A DNA stretch of 50,156 nucleotides from positions 1 through 50,156 of the forward strand of contig JAFDYS010000013.1 of NCBI GenBank assembly GCA_018267315.1. The letters are read 5' to 3'. The position numbers were made by a program, and so were the translations under genes. Source of the stretch: Bacteroidota bacterium. GTDB lineage: Bacteria > Bacteroidota > Bacteroidia > Chitinophagales > UBA10324. Below are positions 1 to 7,567 of the stretch, piece by piece. Position 1 is the first letter of the stretch; every line of letters starts with the position of its first letter. The notes beneath the pieces were generated by a model that saw nothing but the letters and a program-made list of their open reading frames with translations, had not been told where the DNA came from and made no database searches.

Positions 1-2280
1 ACGGATGAAGATTCACACAAGGTGCTGCCGGTGATCAATGCCTCCCGGTCAGAACTGGACTCGACCGAGTTGTATCCATTCCGCAAGCTTATGGATGCGG
101 GCGTGGGAAGCATCATGGTGGCTCACCTTAATATTCCGGCTCTTGATACCACACAGAAACTTCCTTCCAGTCTTTCTCCTCAAATCGTAACCGGGTTGTT
201 GCGAAACGAACTCGGCTTTCACGGCTTGGTAATTACCGATGCCCTGAACATGCGTGGGGCAGCAGACTATATGAAGCCGGGTATCATTGATGTGAGCGCC
301 TTGCTCGCAGGTAATGATATTCTGCTCTTCTCCACGGATGTACCCCTTGCGGTGCAGATGATCAGGGATGCCATCACAGCCGGTAAAATCACCGAAACGG
401 AAATCAACATACGCGTCAGAAAAATTCTGCAGGCAAAATACTGGTGCGGCCTCAGCCGCTTCAAACCGATTGAACTGAATCATCTCTATGAGGACCTGAA
501 TTCACCGGCAGCGAAGTACATCAAGCAACAGATCATTGAACAGGCGCTCGTGCTGCCCAGAAACAAAAATCAGTTTATACCGATACAGCGGCCTGACACA
601 TTCCGGTTTGCAGCGCTTTCAATCGGTGATACATCCGTCAATGAATTTCAGGACATGCTGAGCAACTATGCCGGCGTAAAACATTTCAGCATCGCAAAAA
701 ATGCTCCCGCAAAAAAATTCGCCGACCTGCTTGACTCGCTTAAAGGTTTCAATGCCGTGTTTGTATCACTTCATGCGATGTCAAGAATGGCTTCCATCAA
801 TTACGGCATCACGGACCGCAGCCGCGATTTCGTGAACACATTACATAAGCAAAAGAAAGTGCTGCTCACCTTGTTCGGCAGTCCGTATGCGTTGCAATAC
901 TTCGGCAATTTCGACTACGTACTGGTTGCATTCAACGAAGACCCGATGACTCAGGAGTTTGCAGCGCAGGCATGGTTTGGCGGTATCGGTATTGAAGGGA
1001 AATTACCGGTAACGGCTTCACTGGAGTACTACCGGGGAAGAGGAATTATCACTACGCCCATACGGATGAAGTTTTCTGTTCCTGAAGATGCGGGACTCTG
1101 CACAGATTCATTGGCTAGGATTGACGATATCGTATATGAAGCCATGAGCCATCAGGCCATTCCGGGTTGCCAGGTGCTTGTGGCCAAGGACGGCAAGGTG
1201 ATCTGGGACAAATGCTATGGCAACTTCACCTATGATGCACTTCATAAAGTGGACCCGAATGACATGTATGACATTGCTTCGGTCACAAAAATTGCCGCCA
1301 CCACACTGATGGTGATGAAACTTTATGAAGAGAAAAAAATTGATCTTGACAAGTGCGTGGAGGATTACCTGCCCGAACTGAAAAACACTAACAAGTCCAA
1401 GCTGAAGATCTCCGAACTGCTCACTCATGAAGGCGGACTGAAACCTTACATACCCTTTTACCGCGAAACCATGGACTCCACCGGCAATCTCAATCCGGCA
1501 ATCTACCAATCAGAAAACAAAGAGCCGTTCACGGTGGAAGTGACGCCTTCCATTTTCATGAACAAGAACTATGTAGACACCTTGTGGGCGCGAATCATCA
1601 CTTCTCCGATTACCGCTAAAGGAAAATATGTGTACAGCGACCTCGATTTCTATTTCCTGAAACGCATTGCTGAAAAAGTAAGCGGACAATCGCTGGATCA
1701 ATACATGGAGCACCACTTTTATGAGCCCCTCGGATTGGGCTCGATGTGTTTCAATCCCATGCGTTTTTTTCCTTCAGAACATCTGGCGCCGTCCAACTTT
1801 GACTATGCCTGGAGAAAACAACTCATCCAGGGAACGGTGCATGACCAGGGTGCGGCGATGTTGGGTGGCGTAGCCGGTCATGCCGGGTTATTCTCCAATG
1901 CCACAGATCTGGCGATCCTCATGCAGATGCTGGCCAATGGCGGCACGTACGCAGGTCGCCAATATCTCGATACTTCCACTGTACGGAAATTCACATCGCA
2001 GTACAGCATGCATTCGCGGCGCGGTTTGGGATTTGACAAACCGGAACTGCAAGCCGATCGTCCTTCACCTACGTGCAGCAGCGCCTCACCTGAAACATTC
2101 GGGCATCAGGGGTTTACCGGAACGTGCGTTTGGGTTGATCCTGCTTACCATTTGGTTTACGTCTTTCTTTCAAACCGGACCTTTCCTGATGACAACAATG
2201 AGAAGCTAACCAAACTCAGCACGCGCACGCGCATACAGGAGGCCATCTATGATGCCATTCGTAATGCACCTGTGAATTAA
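1..2280 (+). CDS. Beta-N-acetylglucosaminidase (GH3, NagZ-type) fused to a class C beta-lactamase-like serine hydrolase; 5' end missing
   Basis: The reading frame is open from base 1, so the true start lies upstream of the window. The first codons read TDEDSHK followed by LP, which matches the NagZ loop carrying the catalytic Asp-His dyad (D4 and H6 of the visible part). The GH3 nucleophile region VITDALNM follows, with its Asp codon at 238-240. The second half is a penicillin-binding/class C beta-lactamase fold: SVTK (SxxK, Ser codon at 1279), YSD (Tyr codon at 1633) and GHQGFTGT near the end (2101-2124). GH3 NagZ enzymes remove GlcNAc from muropeptides. The serine hydrolase part could act on peptides or esters of wall fragments, but its substrate is not visible. 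Fusions of this kind are known in Bacteroidota. A signal peptide, if present, is outside the window. The stop overlaps that of the convergent neighbour. Confidence 0.92.
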   Translation, partial: TDEDSHKVLPVINASRSELDSTELYPFRKLMDAGVGSIMVAHLNIPALDTTQKLPSSLSPQIVTGLLRNELGFHGLVITDALNMRGAADYMKPGIIDVSALLAGNDILLFSTDVPLAVQMIRDAITAGKITETEINIRVRKILQAKYWCGLSRFKPIELNHLYEDLNSPAAKYIKQQIIEQALVLPRNKNQFIPIQRPDTFRFAALSIGDTSVNEFQDMLSNYAGVKHFSIAKNAPAKKFADLLDSLKGFNAVFVSLHAMSRMASINYGITDRSRDFVNTLHKQKKVLLTLFGSPYALQYFGNFDYVLVAFNEDPMTQEFAAQAWFGGIGIEGKLPVTASLEYYRGRGIITTPIRMKFSVPEDAGLCTDSLARIDDIVYEAMSHQAIPGCQVLVAKDGKVIWDKCYGNFTYDALHKVDPNDMYDIASVTKIAATTLMVMKLYEEKKIDLDKCVEDYLPELKNTNKSKLKISELLTHEGGLKPYIPFYRETMDSTGNLNPAIYQSENKEPFTVEVTPSIFMNKNYVDTLWARIITSPITAKGKYVYSDLDFYFLKRIAEKVSGQSLDQYMEHHFYEPLGLGSMCFNPMRFFPSEHLAPSNFDYAWRKQLIQGTVHDQGAAMLGGVAGHAGLFSNATDLAILMQMLANGGTYAGRQYLDTSTVRKFTSQYSMHSRRGLGFDKPELQADRPSPTCSSASPETFGHQGFTGTCVWVDPAYHLVYVFLSNRTFPDDNNEKLTKLSTRTRIQEAIYDAIRNAPVN

Positions 2281-2861
2281 CGGGTATTCGTCCAGGGCGC
2301 CACATGATTTTCCAGCGAAGGAAAATAGCGCGTGAAATCATCCTGCAGTTGATCATAATGCCCTATGAGTTCGTCGGTAGCATTTTCAATGCCCGGGTGA
2401 TTGGGTATCCGCCGCGACATGCCGTGCAGAGTCCGGCGAATGCCATCAAGGTTTCCATAGTTCAGCAGCCAGTTTTCCTTCTTCATATAAGGAAGCATAT
2501 GCTGATACCGCACCGGCATCACCGGAAGATAGGATTCAAAGATGCCATAGGCACGTGCGGCAAATTCCTCCAATGGCGCATCAGCATACCTATTCCAGTT
2601 TGAGGCAAGGAAATGATCATAGAACACATCCACGATCACACCGGCGAATAAGCCATATCGATTCTTAAAATATTGTTTGCTGTTTCGCACGATCTCACTG
2701 CTGTCAGTGAATGTATCAATGGCACGATGCATCAGAATGCCCCGGGCGATCTCGTCATGAAAGCCGAGGTACTTTTTTCCTTTCACCCCATCAGCGATAA
2801 AATTGCCCACCATCATTTTATCTGATTGGCGGGAGAGGAAAAGATGTGCGAGATGGTTCAT
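2277..2861 (-). CDS. acpH: Acyl carrier protein phosphodiesterase (AcpH/DUF479 family)
   Basis: The 194-residue protein begins with MNHLAHLFLS, the typical start of the family, and carries its conserved HD-like metal residues: GNFIAD (D24), HRAID (H45, D49) and VDVFYDHFLA (D78, D82, H83). AcpH removes the 4'-phosphopantetheine group from holo-ACP in the cytoplasm, giving apo-ACP. Length matches the family. ATG is the only sensible start. The stop codon overlaps that of the convergent glycosidase/hydrolase gene in a shared TTAA, so the two genes leave no room for a terminator between them. Biochemical activity is inferred from the family; many Bacteroidota homologues are untested. Confidence 0.88.
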   Translation of the reverse strand: MNHLAHLFLSRQSDKMMVGNFIADGVKGKKYLGFHDEIARGILMHRAIDTFTDSSEIVRNSKQYFKNRYGLFAGVIVDVFYDHFLASNWNRYADAPLEEFAARAYGIFESYLPVMPVRYQHMLPYMKKENWLLNYGNLDGIRRTLHGMSRRIPNHPGIENATDELIGHYDQLQDDFTRYFPSLENHVAPWTNTR

Positions 2862-2948
2862 GAGTGCCGGCTATCCTGCGTATCTACTGTTAGTCAATTA
2901 TTGATCGCTGAAAATAGTTCACCCTGCAACTTTCACCATTTCCCATAT

Positions 2949-3452
2949 TTATTCTGAGTAAGGCGACATGAGCACTCCGAAATTTTGCCCGTTGTATTCC
3001 ACATGAGGTTCTTCAATTACAATGAAGGCATGGTTGGTCTCGCGGTGGCAATTATTGCACGAAGTGATGAGAGCGTGGTATCGTCTTTCCAAATTAGCGG
3101 TGTCACGTTTTGCAATCGCCATTTCAAGACTGTCTTTTGAACTGCTTAACAGCTCATTGAACATCTCGGATATTCTCAGAGTTCCCTGAACAATCTCCTT
3201 CGACTTGATATCTTCAAATGTTTCATTCACTTCATTCATATAAAACATGGCGAGCGGCTCATTCCGATGCTGCACCGCGAGACCCAGTTTAACGGTGTAA
3301 TAATGCAGTTGCCCCATCATTTCACCCAGGTGAACATCTTCGGGTTTTTGTTCCTGTGGTGTTGGTGCCGAGGTTTCAGTGCAAGAGTACGCGACGGAAA
3401 TAATCAGCAGGGCCGTCAGAAGAGTTTGTTTGACTACAGATAAACGTGACAT
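2949..3452 (-). CDS. Lipoprotein with one CxxCH haem-binding motif near the C-terminus (cytochrome c'-like, class II)
   Basis: The 167-residue precursor has a lipoprotein signal peptide (hydrophobic residues 8-20, lipobox AYSC, lipidated C24). A single CNNCH motif lies at residues 132-136 in a mostly helical protein. One CxxCH close to the C-terminus of a helical bundle is the arrangement of class II cytochromes c, so a covalently bound haem and a periplasmic electron-transfer or gas-binding role are plausible. The overall sequence is not one I recognise. It is divergently transcribed from an MsrB lipoprotein 115 bp away, suggesting shared control of periplasmic redox functions. The haem call rests on one short motif. 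Confidence 0.7.
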   Translation of the reverse strand: MSRLSVVKQTLLTALLIISVAYSCTETSAPTPQEQKPEDVHLGEMMGQLHYYTVKLGLAVQHRNEPLAMFYMNEVNETFEDIKSKEIVQGTLRISEMFNELLSSSKDSLEMAIAKRDTANLERRYHALITSCNNCHRETNHAFIVIEEPHVEYNGQNFGVLMSPYSE

Positions 3453-3567
3453 GGAATTGTTTTATTTGTAATGAAAATTATAATGAGAGTTAAACAATTC
3501 ATTAACATCAGGAACGAAACGCCGGAAAGTTGTTGTTTCGCAGTTCAATTCAGCAAATAAAAAGAAA

Positions 3568-4071
3568 ATGAAACCGAAACTGATAGCTCCTTTATTACTG
3601 ATTGCGATTTCAATCACGGCCTGCGCACAAAACAGCAAGCAGGAAGTGACCACAGGACTAAAACAGGATGATAGTTTCCCTATTACAAAAACTGATGATG
3701 AGTGGAAGAAAGAGTTGACGCCGGAGCAATACTATGTAATGAGACAGGAAGGAACGGAACGTGCCTTTACCGGTAAATACTGGGACAACCATGAAAAAGG
3801 AACCTACTACTGTGCGGCCTGCAGGCAGCCGCTTTTTTCCAGCGACACAAAGTTTGATTCCGGAACCGGCTGGCCCAGTTTCTGGCAGCCGCTGAATAAG
3901 TCGGCCATCGTGGAAAGGCATGACCCGAGTGCGGGGATGGACCGGACGGAAGTGGTTTGCAGCCGTTGCGGTGGTCATCTCGGTCACGTGTTTCCTGACG
4001 GTCCCGCGCCAACCGGTTTGCGCTATTGCATCAATTCAGTTTCGTTGCAGTTCAGCCAGAGCGAGAAATAA
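3568..4071 (+). CDS. msrB: Peptide-methionine (R)-S-oxide reductase MsrB, lipoprotein form
   Basis: Residues 1-19 form a lipoprotein signal peptide ending in ITAC (C19), so this MsrB is probably membrane-anchored in the periplasm. The catalytic domain covers about 44-163. It has the two zinc CxxC pairs (C82/C85 and C131/C134), the substrate-site segment SGTGWPSF (98-105) and the catalytic cysteine C154 in RYCINSVSL. The enzyme reduces the R epimer of methionine sulfoxide in oxidised proteins. Length (167 with leader) is normal for a secreted MsrB. No MsrA domain is fused or adjacent. The neighbour across the divergent promoter region is a CxxCH lipoprotein, which could be part of an electron supply; this is inference only. 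Confidence 0.95.
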   Translation: MKPKLIAPLLLIAISITACAQNSKQEVTTGLKQDDSFPITKTDDEWKKELTPEQYYVMRQEGTERAFTGKYWDNHEKGTYYCAACRQPLFSSDTKFDSGTGWPSFWQPLNKSAIVERHDPSAGMDRTEVVCSRCGGHLGHVFPDGPAPTGLRYCINSVSLQFSQSEK

Positions 4072-4110
4072 TGCGATCGCTGCACGCTAAATCCCCCCTT
4101 TCGATTGAAC

Positions 4111-4118
4111 TATTTTTG
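4111..4118 (+). promoter_or_regulatory. Possible Bacteroidota sigma-A -7 element (TAnnTTTG) before the glycosyltransferase pair
   Basis: TATTTTTG fits the TAnnTTTG consensus of Bacteroidota housekeeping promoters and lies 17 nt before the ATG of the first glycosyltransferase. I did not find a well-spaced -33 TTTG/TTG, so this is a motif match only. Confidence 0.35.
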
Positions 4119-4134
4119 CACTGCATTAGACTGA

Positions 4135-4827
4135 ATGAACCAACCGGTAGTAGATGTGATCATTCCCGCACTTAATGAGGGTGCTTCGGTAACAAAAGTG
4201 ATTGCTGATATAAACAAAACCATAGTGCGCGAGATCGTGGTGGTTGATAACGACTCCACGGATGACACCGCTTCGGTAGCCCGGCTGGCAGGAGCAACCG
4301 TACTGACTGAGAAGAAAAGGGGATATGGTGCGGCATGCCTCACCGGTATCCGCCACATTCAGTCAAAAGCGGTTGCACCGGATATCATCGTCTTCCTTGA
4401 TTCAGATTATTCGGATCATCCGGAAGAAATTCCAATGGTTATTGAACCCATCATAAACGGCAATCATGACCTGGTGATCGGTTCCCGTGCGCTGGGTAAC
4501 CGCGAAGCGGGTTCCCTGACCCCTCAGCAGCTTATCGGAAACCGGATCGCCGTATGGCTCATTCGCTTATTGTATGGCATTCGCTTCACCGATCTTGGTC
4601 CGTTTCGCGCGATTCGCTGGAGCAGTTTGCTTGATCTGGGAATGAAGGATGAAACCTATGGCTGGACGGTGGAGATGCAGATTAAGGCGGTGAGAAAAAA
4701 GCTTCGCTGCACCGAAGTGCCGGTCAGTTATCGCCGGCGAATAGGTGTATCCAAAGTTTCAGGAACCGTTAGAGGGACATTTTTAGCAGGATATAAAATC
4801 ATCACAACCATTTTTAAGTACGCATGA
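4135..4827 (+). CDS. Family 2 glycosyltransferase, dolichyl/polyprenyl-phosphate sugar synthase-like
   Basis: The 230-residue protein is a GT-A fold GT2 enzyme. The nucleotide-sugar binding start is VDVIIPALNEG (6-16), followed by VVDNDSTDDT (37-46) and the metal-binding DxD in FLDSDYSD (D89, D91). GSRALGNREAGSL and the C-terminal RRRIGVSKVSGT resemble enzymes that load a sugar onto a polyprenyl phosphate. No long membrane segments are apparent, so it is probably cytoplasmic or peripheral. Its stop overlaps the next start in ATGA, so it is translationally coupled to the processive-type GT2 downstream. The sugar and acceptor cannot be read from the sequence. Confidence 0.88.
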   Translation: MNQPVVDVIIPALNEGASVTKVIADINKTIVREIVVVDNDSTDDTASVARLAGATVLTEKKRGYGAACLTGIRHIQSKAVAPDIIVFLDSDYSDHPEEIPMVIEPIINGNHDLVIGSRALGNREAGSLTPQQLIGNRIAVWLIRLLYGIRFTDLGPFRAIRWSSLLDLGMKDETYGWTVEMQIKAVRKKLRCTEVPVSYRRRIGVSKVSGTVRGTFLAGYKIITTIFKYA

Positions 4828-6377
4828 CTTTGTTCTGGAATATTGCTGTCATCATAACCATGGTCTGCTATGCCATAGCCCTGGCTTTTATATTTCTTTT
4901 CAGCATAGTTCAGTTGAACCTGGTCTTTGCCTATCTGCGGGAAAAAAGAAAAAAGGCATCTGCCGCTGCAGCAGGTTTCACACAACCTGACGAGCTGTTG
5001 CCTGTTGTGACTGTTCAATTGCCTGTTTACAATGAGATGTATGTGGCAGAGCGGCTGCTCAAAGCAGTGGCGGCACTCGATTATCCTGCCGGCAAACTTG
5101 AGATACAGGTGCTGGATGATTCAACGGATGAAACGGTTACCATTCTCGAAAGACAAGTAGCTGCATTAAGGAAAAAAGGAATAAACATCCTGCACATTCG
5201 CCGTGGCAACCGTCAAGGGTTCAAAGCCGGCGCGTTGGAGTATGGATTGGAAATAGCTGCCGGTCAATTCATCGCCATTTTCGATGCTGACTTTCTTCCC
5301 GCACCGGATTTTCTGCGCCGCACGATACCAGCATTCAGTGATCCTGCACTGGGAGTGGTGCAAACGAAGTGGGAACACCTGAATGAAAAATTTTCACTGC
5401 TTACCAAACTTCAGGCCTTTGGGCTCAATGCTCACTTTTCAATAGAGCAAAAAGGAAGAAACAGTTCGGGTTACTTCATTAACTTCAATGGCACTGCCGG
5501 CGTGTGGAGAAAATCATGCATCATGGATTCAGGCGGATGGCAGTCTGATACCCTCACCGAAGATCTCGATCTCAGTTATCGCGCGCAATTACGCGGCTGG
5601 AAATTCCTTTTCATGGAAGAAGTTGGCACTCCGGCGGAGTTGCCGGTGACGATGAGTGCTTTAAAAAACCAACAATACCGGTGGAATAAAGGGGCTGCTG
5701 AATGCGCCCGGAAGAATCTGGCAGATGTGCTGAAGCAGAAAGGAATTGGAACCGGCAAGAAACTCAATGCAACTTTTCATCTGCTCAACAGTACGGTTTT
5801 CATCGCAATTATGATTACATCGATACTCAGCATTCCTGTGTTGTTTATCAAACATCAATTTCCCGCGCTCAATACCGTCTTCTTATTTGCATCCTTTTTT
5901 CTGGTTGGATTCCTGATGCTGGCCGGTTTTTATTACACGGCGTTCATTCAAACGCAAAAGAAATTCCCGGCTAACCTGTTCAGGTTTGTTTGGTTATTTC
6001 CGTTGTTTCTCTCAGTTTCCATGGGGCTCGCGTTGCATAATGCCATTGCTGTGCTGGAAGGATTTGCCGGCAGGAAAACTTCATTTATCAGAACACCGAA
6101 ATTCAATATCACTTCTCCGCAAGATACCTGGCGAGGCAATAAATACCATGTAAAAGGACTAAGCTGGATCACCGTAATGGAAGCCACTCTGGCGGCATAC
6201 TTCACTTGCGGAATATTACTCGCCATCCGTCTCGATGATTATGGACTGTTGCCTTTTCATGTGATGCTGGCCGTTGGATATGCTATCGTATTCATCTACT
6301 CCATCAATCATACCTCGCGTTTTTTCCGCTCTCGCAATCCCGGAGCACATGGAAACGAAGTGGCACTTGGAGTTTAG
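4824..6377 (+). CDS. Membrane family 2 glycosyltransferase, cellulose synthase/glucomannan synthase-like
   Basis: This 517-residue protein has an N-terminal membrane segment (about 8-35), a cytoplasmic GT2 domain and a C-terminal block of membrane helices (about 315-400 and 450-495). The catalytic set of processive GT2 enzymes is complete: LDDSTDE (D98, D99), FDADF (D154, D156), LTEDLDL (E246, D247) and QQYRW (Q283, R286, W287). It probably makes or extends a beta-linked polysaccharide or glycolipid at the inner membrane. There is no PilZ domain or BcsB-like partner nearby, so cellulose itself is not indicated. It overlaps the preceding GT2 by 4 nt, forming a two-gene operon that ends at a hairpin beyond its stop. 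Confidence 0.88.
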   Translation: MTLFWNIAVIITMVCYAIALAFIFLFSIVQLNLVFAYLREKRKKASAAAAGFTQPDELLPVVTVQLPVYNEMYVAERLLKAVAALDYPAGKLEIQVLDDSTDETVTILERQVAALRKKGINILHIRRGNRQGFKAGALEYGLEIAAGQFIAIFDADFLPAPDFLRRTIPAFSDPALGVVQTKWEHLNEKFSLLTKLQAFGLNAHFSIEQKGRNSSGYFINFNGTAGVWRKSCIMDSGGWQSDTLTEDLDLSYRAQLRGWKFLFMEEVGTPAELPVTMSALKNQQYRWNKGAAECARKNLADVLKQKGIGTGKKLNATFHLLNSTVFIAIMITSILSIPVLFIKHQFPALNTVFLFASFFLVGFLMLAGFYYTAFIQTQKKFPANLFRFVWLFPLFLSVSMGLALHNAIAVLEGFAGRKTSFIRTPKFNITSPQDTWRGNKYHVKGLSWITVMEATLAAYFTCGILLAIRLDDYGLLPFHVMLAVGYAIVFIYSINHTSRFFRSRNPGAHGNEVALGV

Positions 6378-6448
6378 AAGATGAAACTTATAATGTTCAG
6401 ATTTTCCCGACTGCCCTCATGTATTTTACGACCCTCATAAAATAAAAA

Positions 6449-6472
6449 TGCCCTGCCGGTTGGGGCAAGGCA
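6449..6472. terminator. Hairpin terminator between convergent genes
   Basis: TGCCCTGCC (6449-6457) pairs with GGCAAGGCA (6464-6472), 9 pairs with one mismatch and a 6-nt loop. On the minus strand it is followed at once by TTTTTATTTTATG, so it best serves the T9SS cargo gene. On the plus strand CACTTTTT lies a few bases beyond, so weak bidirectional use is possible. Confidence 0.65.
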
Positions 6473-6495
6473 CTTCACTTTTTATCTGTTCTTTG

Positions 6496-7182
6496 TTAGT
6501 CTTTGCTGAATGTCTTCGTCAGTATTTCCTTTCCGTTGCTGATGGCTCTCACGAAGTAAACACCTTTTTTCAAATCTGAAACCGGAACCGTGATTGAGGT
6601 AATTCCCTGCTGGAGATTCACCGTCTTGATTTTCTGCCCAACCACATTATAAATTTCAATGGCACTGATCTTCTTCGCAGCATCAAGATTTACATTCAAC
6701 ACATCCTTGGCAGGATTGGGATAAACAGAAATTACCTCCTTATTCACATTGCTAATTCCTGTATTGCTTTCCGCAGTCACATTCACCGTCATAGTCACGT
6801 GGGCATTGGCACTGTCGTTTACATTGAAGATGTTGATGTGGTAGGAACCATATCCCACATTGCCATATGGAGAAACGTCCATTTTCATCAACCCCGAGTG
6901 CCCGGCGCTCAAATTAAATGTTTGACTTGCCAGGATCGAATTGTAGCAGTTGTTCGGATCGCAAATGGCGAAATCCCAACCGGAAGGTTGCACATCCACG
7001 TACCGAACCCATTTTATACTCATGGAGGCACCGGATGTATTGGTTACGTATGACAGTGCTTCAGCCATCTCATCGGCATTGACGGTGAGATCGTAATTGG
7101 CCTGATCAATGGTTAATACCTGAGCATGAACGGAGTAAGACAGCCATGCAAAAACGGCTAGTGCAAGTATTGACTTTTTCAT
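6496..7182 (-). CDS. Secreted protein of unknown function with T9SS type A sorting domain
   Basis: I place the start at the ATG opening MKKSILALAVFAWLS, because the signal peptide (to about VHAQ, residue 21) begins there; the longer frame adds a Cys-rich stretch without homology signs. The mature part (22-145) is probably one beta-sandwich domain, with CDPNNCY and a repeated aromatic/glycine pattern. The C-terminal 80 residues are a type A T9SS sorting domain, with SVYPNPAKD, IEIYNVVGQ and LKKGVYFVRA motifs, implying export across the outer membrane and attachment or release at the surface. It is a single-gene unit with its own terminator. The mature domain is not recognised. Confidence 0.85.
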   Translation of the reverse strand: MKKSILALAVFAWLSYSVHAQVLTIDQANYDLTVNADEMAEALSYVTNTSGASMSIKWVRYVDVQPSGWDFAICDPNNCYNSILASQTFNLSAGHSGLMKMDVSPYGNVGYGSYHINIFNVNDSANAHVTMTVNVTAESNTGISNVNKEVISVYPNPAKDVLNVNLDAAKKISAIEIYNVVGQKIKTVNLQQGITSITVPVSDLKKGVYFVRAISNGKEILTKTFSKD

Positions 7183-7393
7183 CGGCAGAAAGTAAAAGTT
7201 TATGATGAGGCAAAGATAACGCCGGCAGGTTATATTCTCAAATGATTTAAAGCGGGTTTTAACAAAAGCATAAGAATTTTGAGCGGATTGACAATTCTGT
7301 GGCAATCATAAATATGCCTTCCCGGTTTTTAACATCTTCTCCACATTTCAATATTGCAACAAAAAAAAGTGCTCTTCAGAAACATCATGGGTT

Positions 7394-7401
7394 TACCTTT
7401 G
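7394..7401 (+). promoter_or_regulatory. Possible -7 promoter element (TAnnTTTG) upstream of carB
   Basis: TACCTTTG matches the Bacteroidota -7 consensus. Transcription would start near 7407, giving a leader of about 160 nt that contains both hairpins and the small ORF. No convincing -33 element is present at the expected distance. Confidence 0.35.
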
Positions 7402-7426
7402 TGCTTTGATGATCCGAAATCAAAAC

Positions 7427-7567
7427 ATGGCTCGCTGGGTTTGCCGCGAGCCGTTTTTATTTCATTCCATTTGTCCCGAACTTGTTTCGGGATTTTTTTT
7501 CACCTGCCGAAGCCGTGGCGAAGGCCGGTTTTCTTCAAACCTCACCCTTCAAATCCAGAAGTCATAA
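7427..7567 (+). CDS. Candidate 46-codon leader ORF ending directly at carB
   Basis: An open frame begins at ATG 7427 (MARWVCREP...) and ends in TAA at 7565-7567, immediately before the carB ATG and in the same frame. It spans both terminator-like hairpins, so a translating ribosome would disrupt them. Five of its 46 codons are arginine (residues 3, 7, 28, 30, 34), which may matter because CarB feeds arginine and pyrimidine synthesis. There is no clear Shine-Dalgarno sequence, and an open run of this length can arise by chance. It might equally be non-coding leader. Confidence 0.25.
   Translation: MARWVCREPFLFHSICPELVSGFFFTCRSRGEGRFSSNLTLQIQKS
7429..7458 (+). terminator. Terminator-like hairpin 1 in carB leader
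   Basis: GGCTCGC (7429-7435) pairs perfectly with GCGAGCC (7446-7452) around a 10-nt loop, followed by GTTTTT and then ATTTC. No upstream gene on this strand needs a terminator, so it is a candidate attenuator of carB. Confidence 0.6.
7474..7500 (+). terminator. Terminator-like hairpin 2 in carB leader
   Basis: TCCCGAA (7474-7480) pairs perfectly with TTCGGGA (7486-7492) around a 5-nt loop and is followed by eight consecutive T (7493-7500), a textbook intrinsic terminator. It lies 68 bp before carB, in the direction of carB transcription. Confidence 0.7.

Larger units (their letters stand above)
7183..7567. other. Leader/intergenic region upstream of carB
   Basis: This 385-base stretch contains the divergent upstream regions of the T9SS cargo gene (minus) and carB (plus). 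On the plus strand it holds a TAnnTTTG motif, two perfect-stem terminator-like hairpins, a small GCCGAAGCC/GGCGAAGGC inverted element at 7506-7525 and a 46-codon open frame abutting carB, each listed separately. Nothing coding is evident in 7183-7393. Confidence 0.6.
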
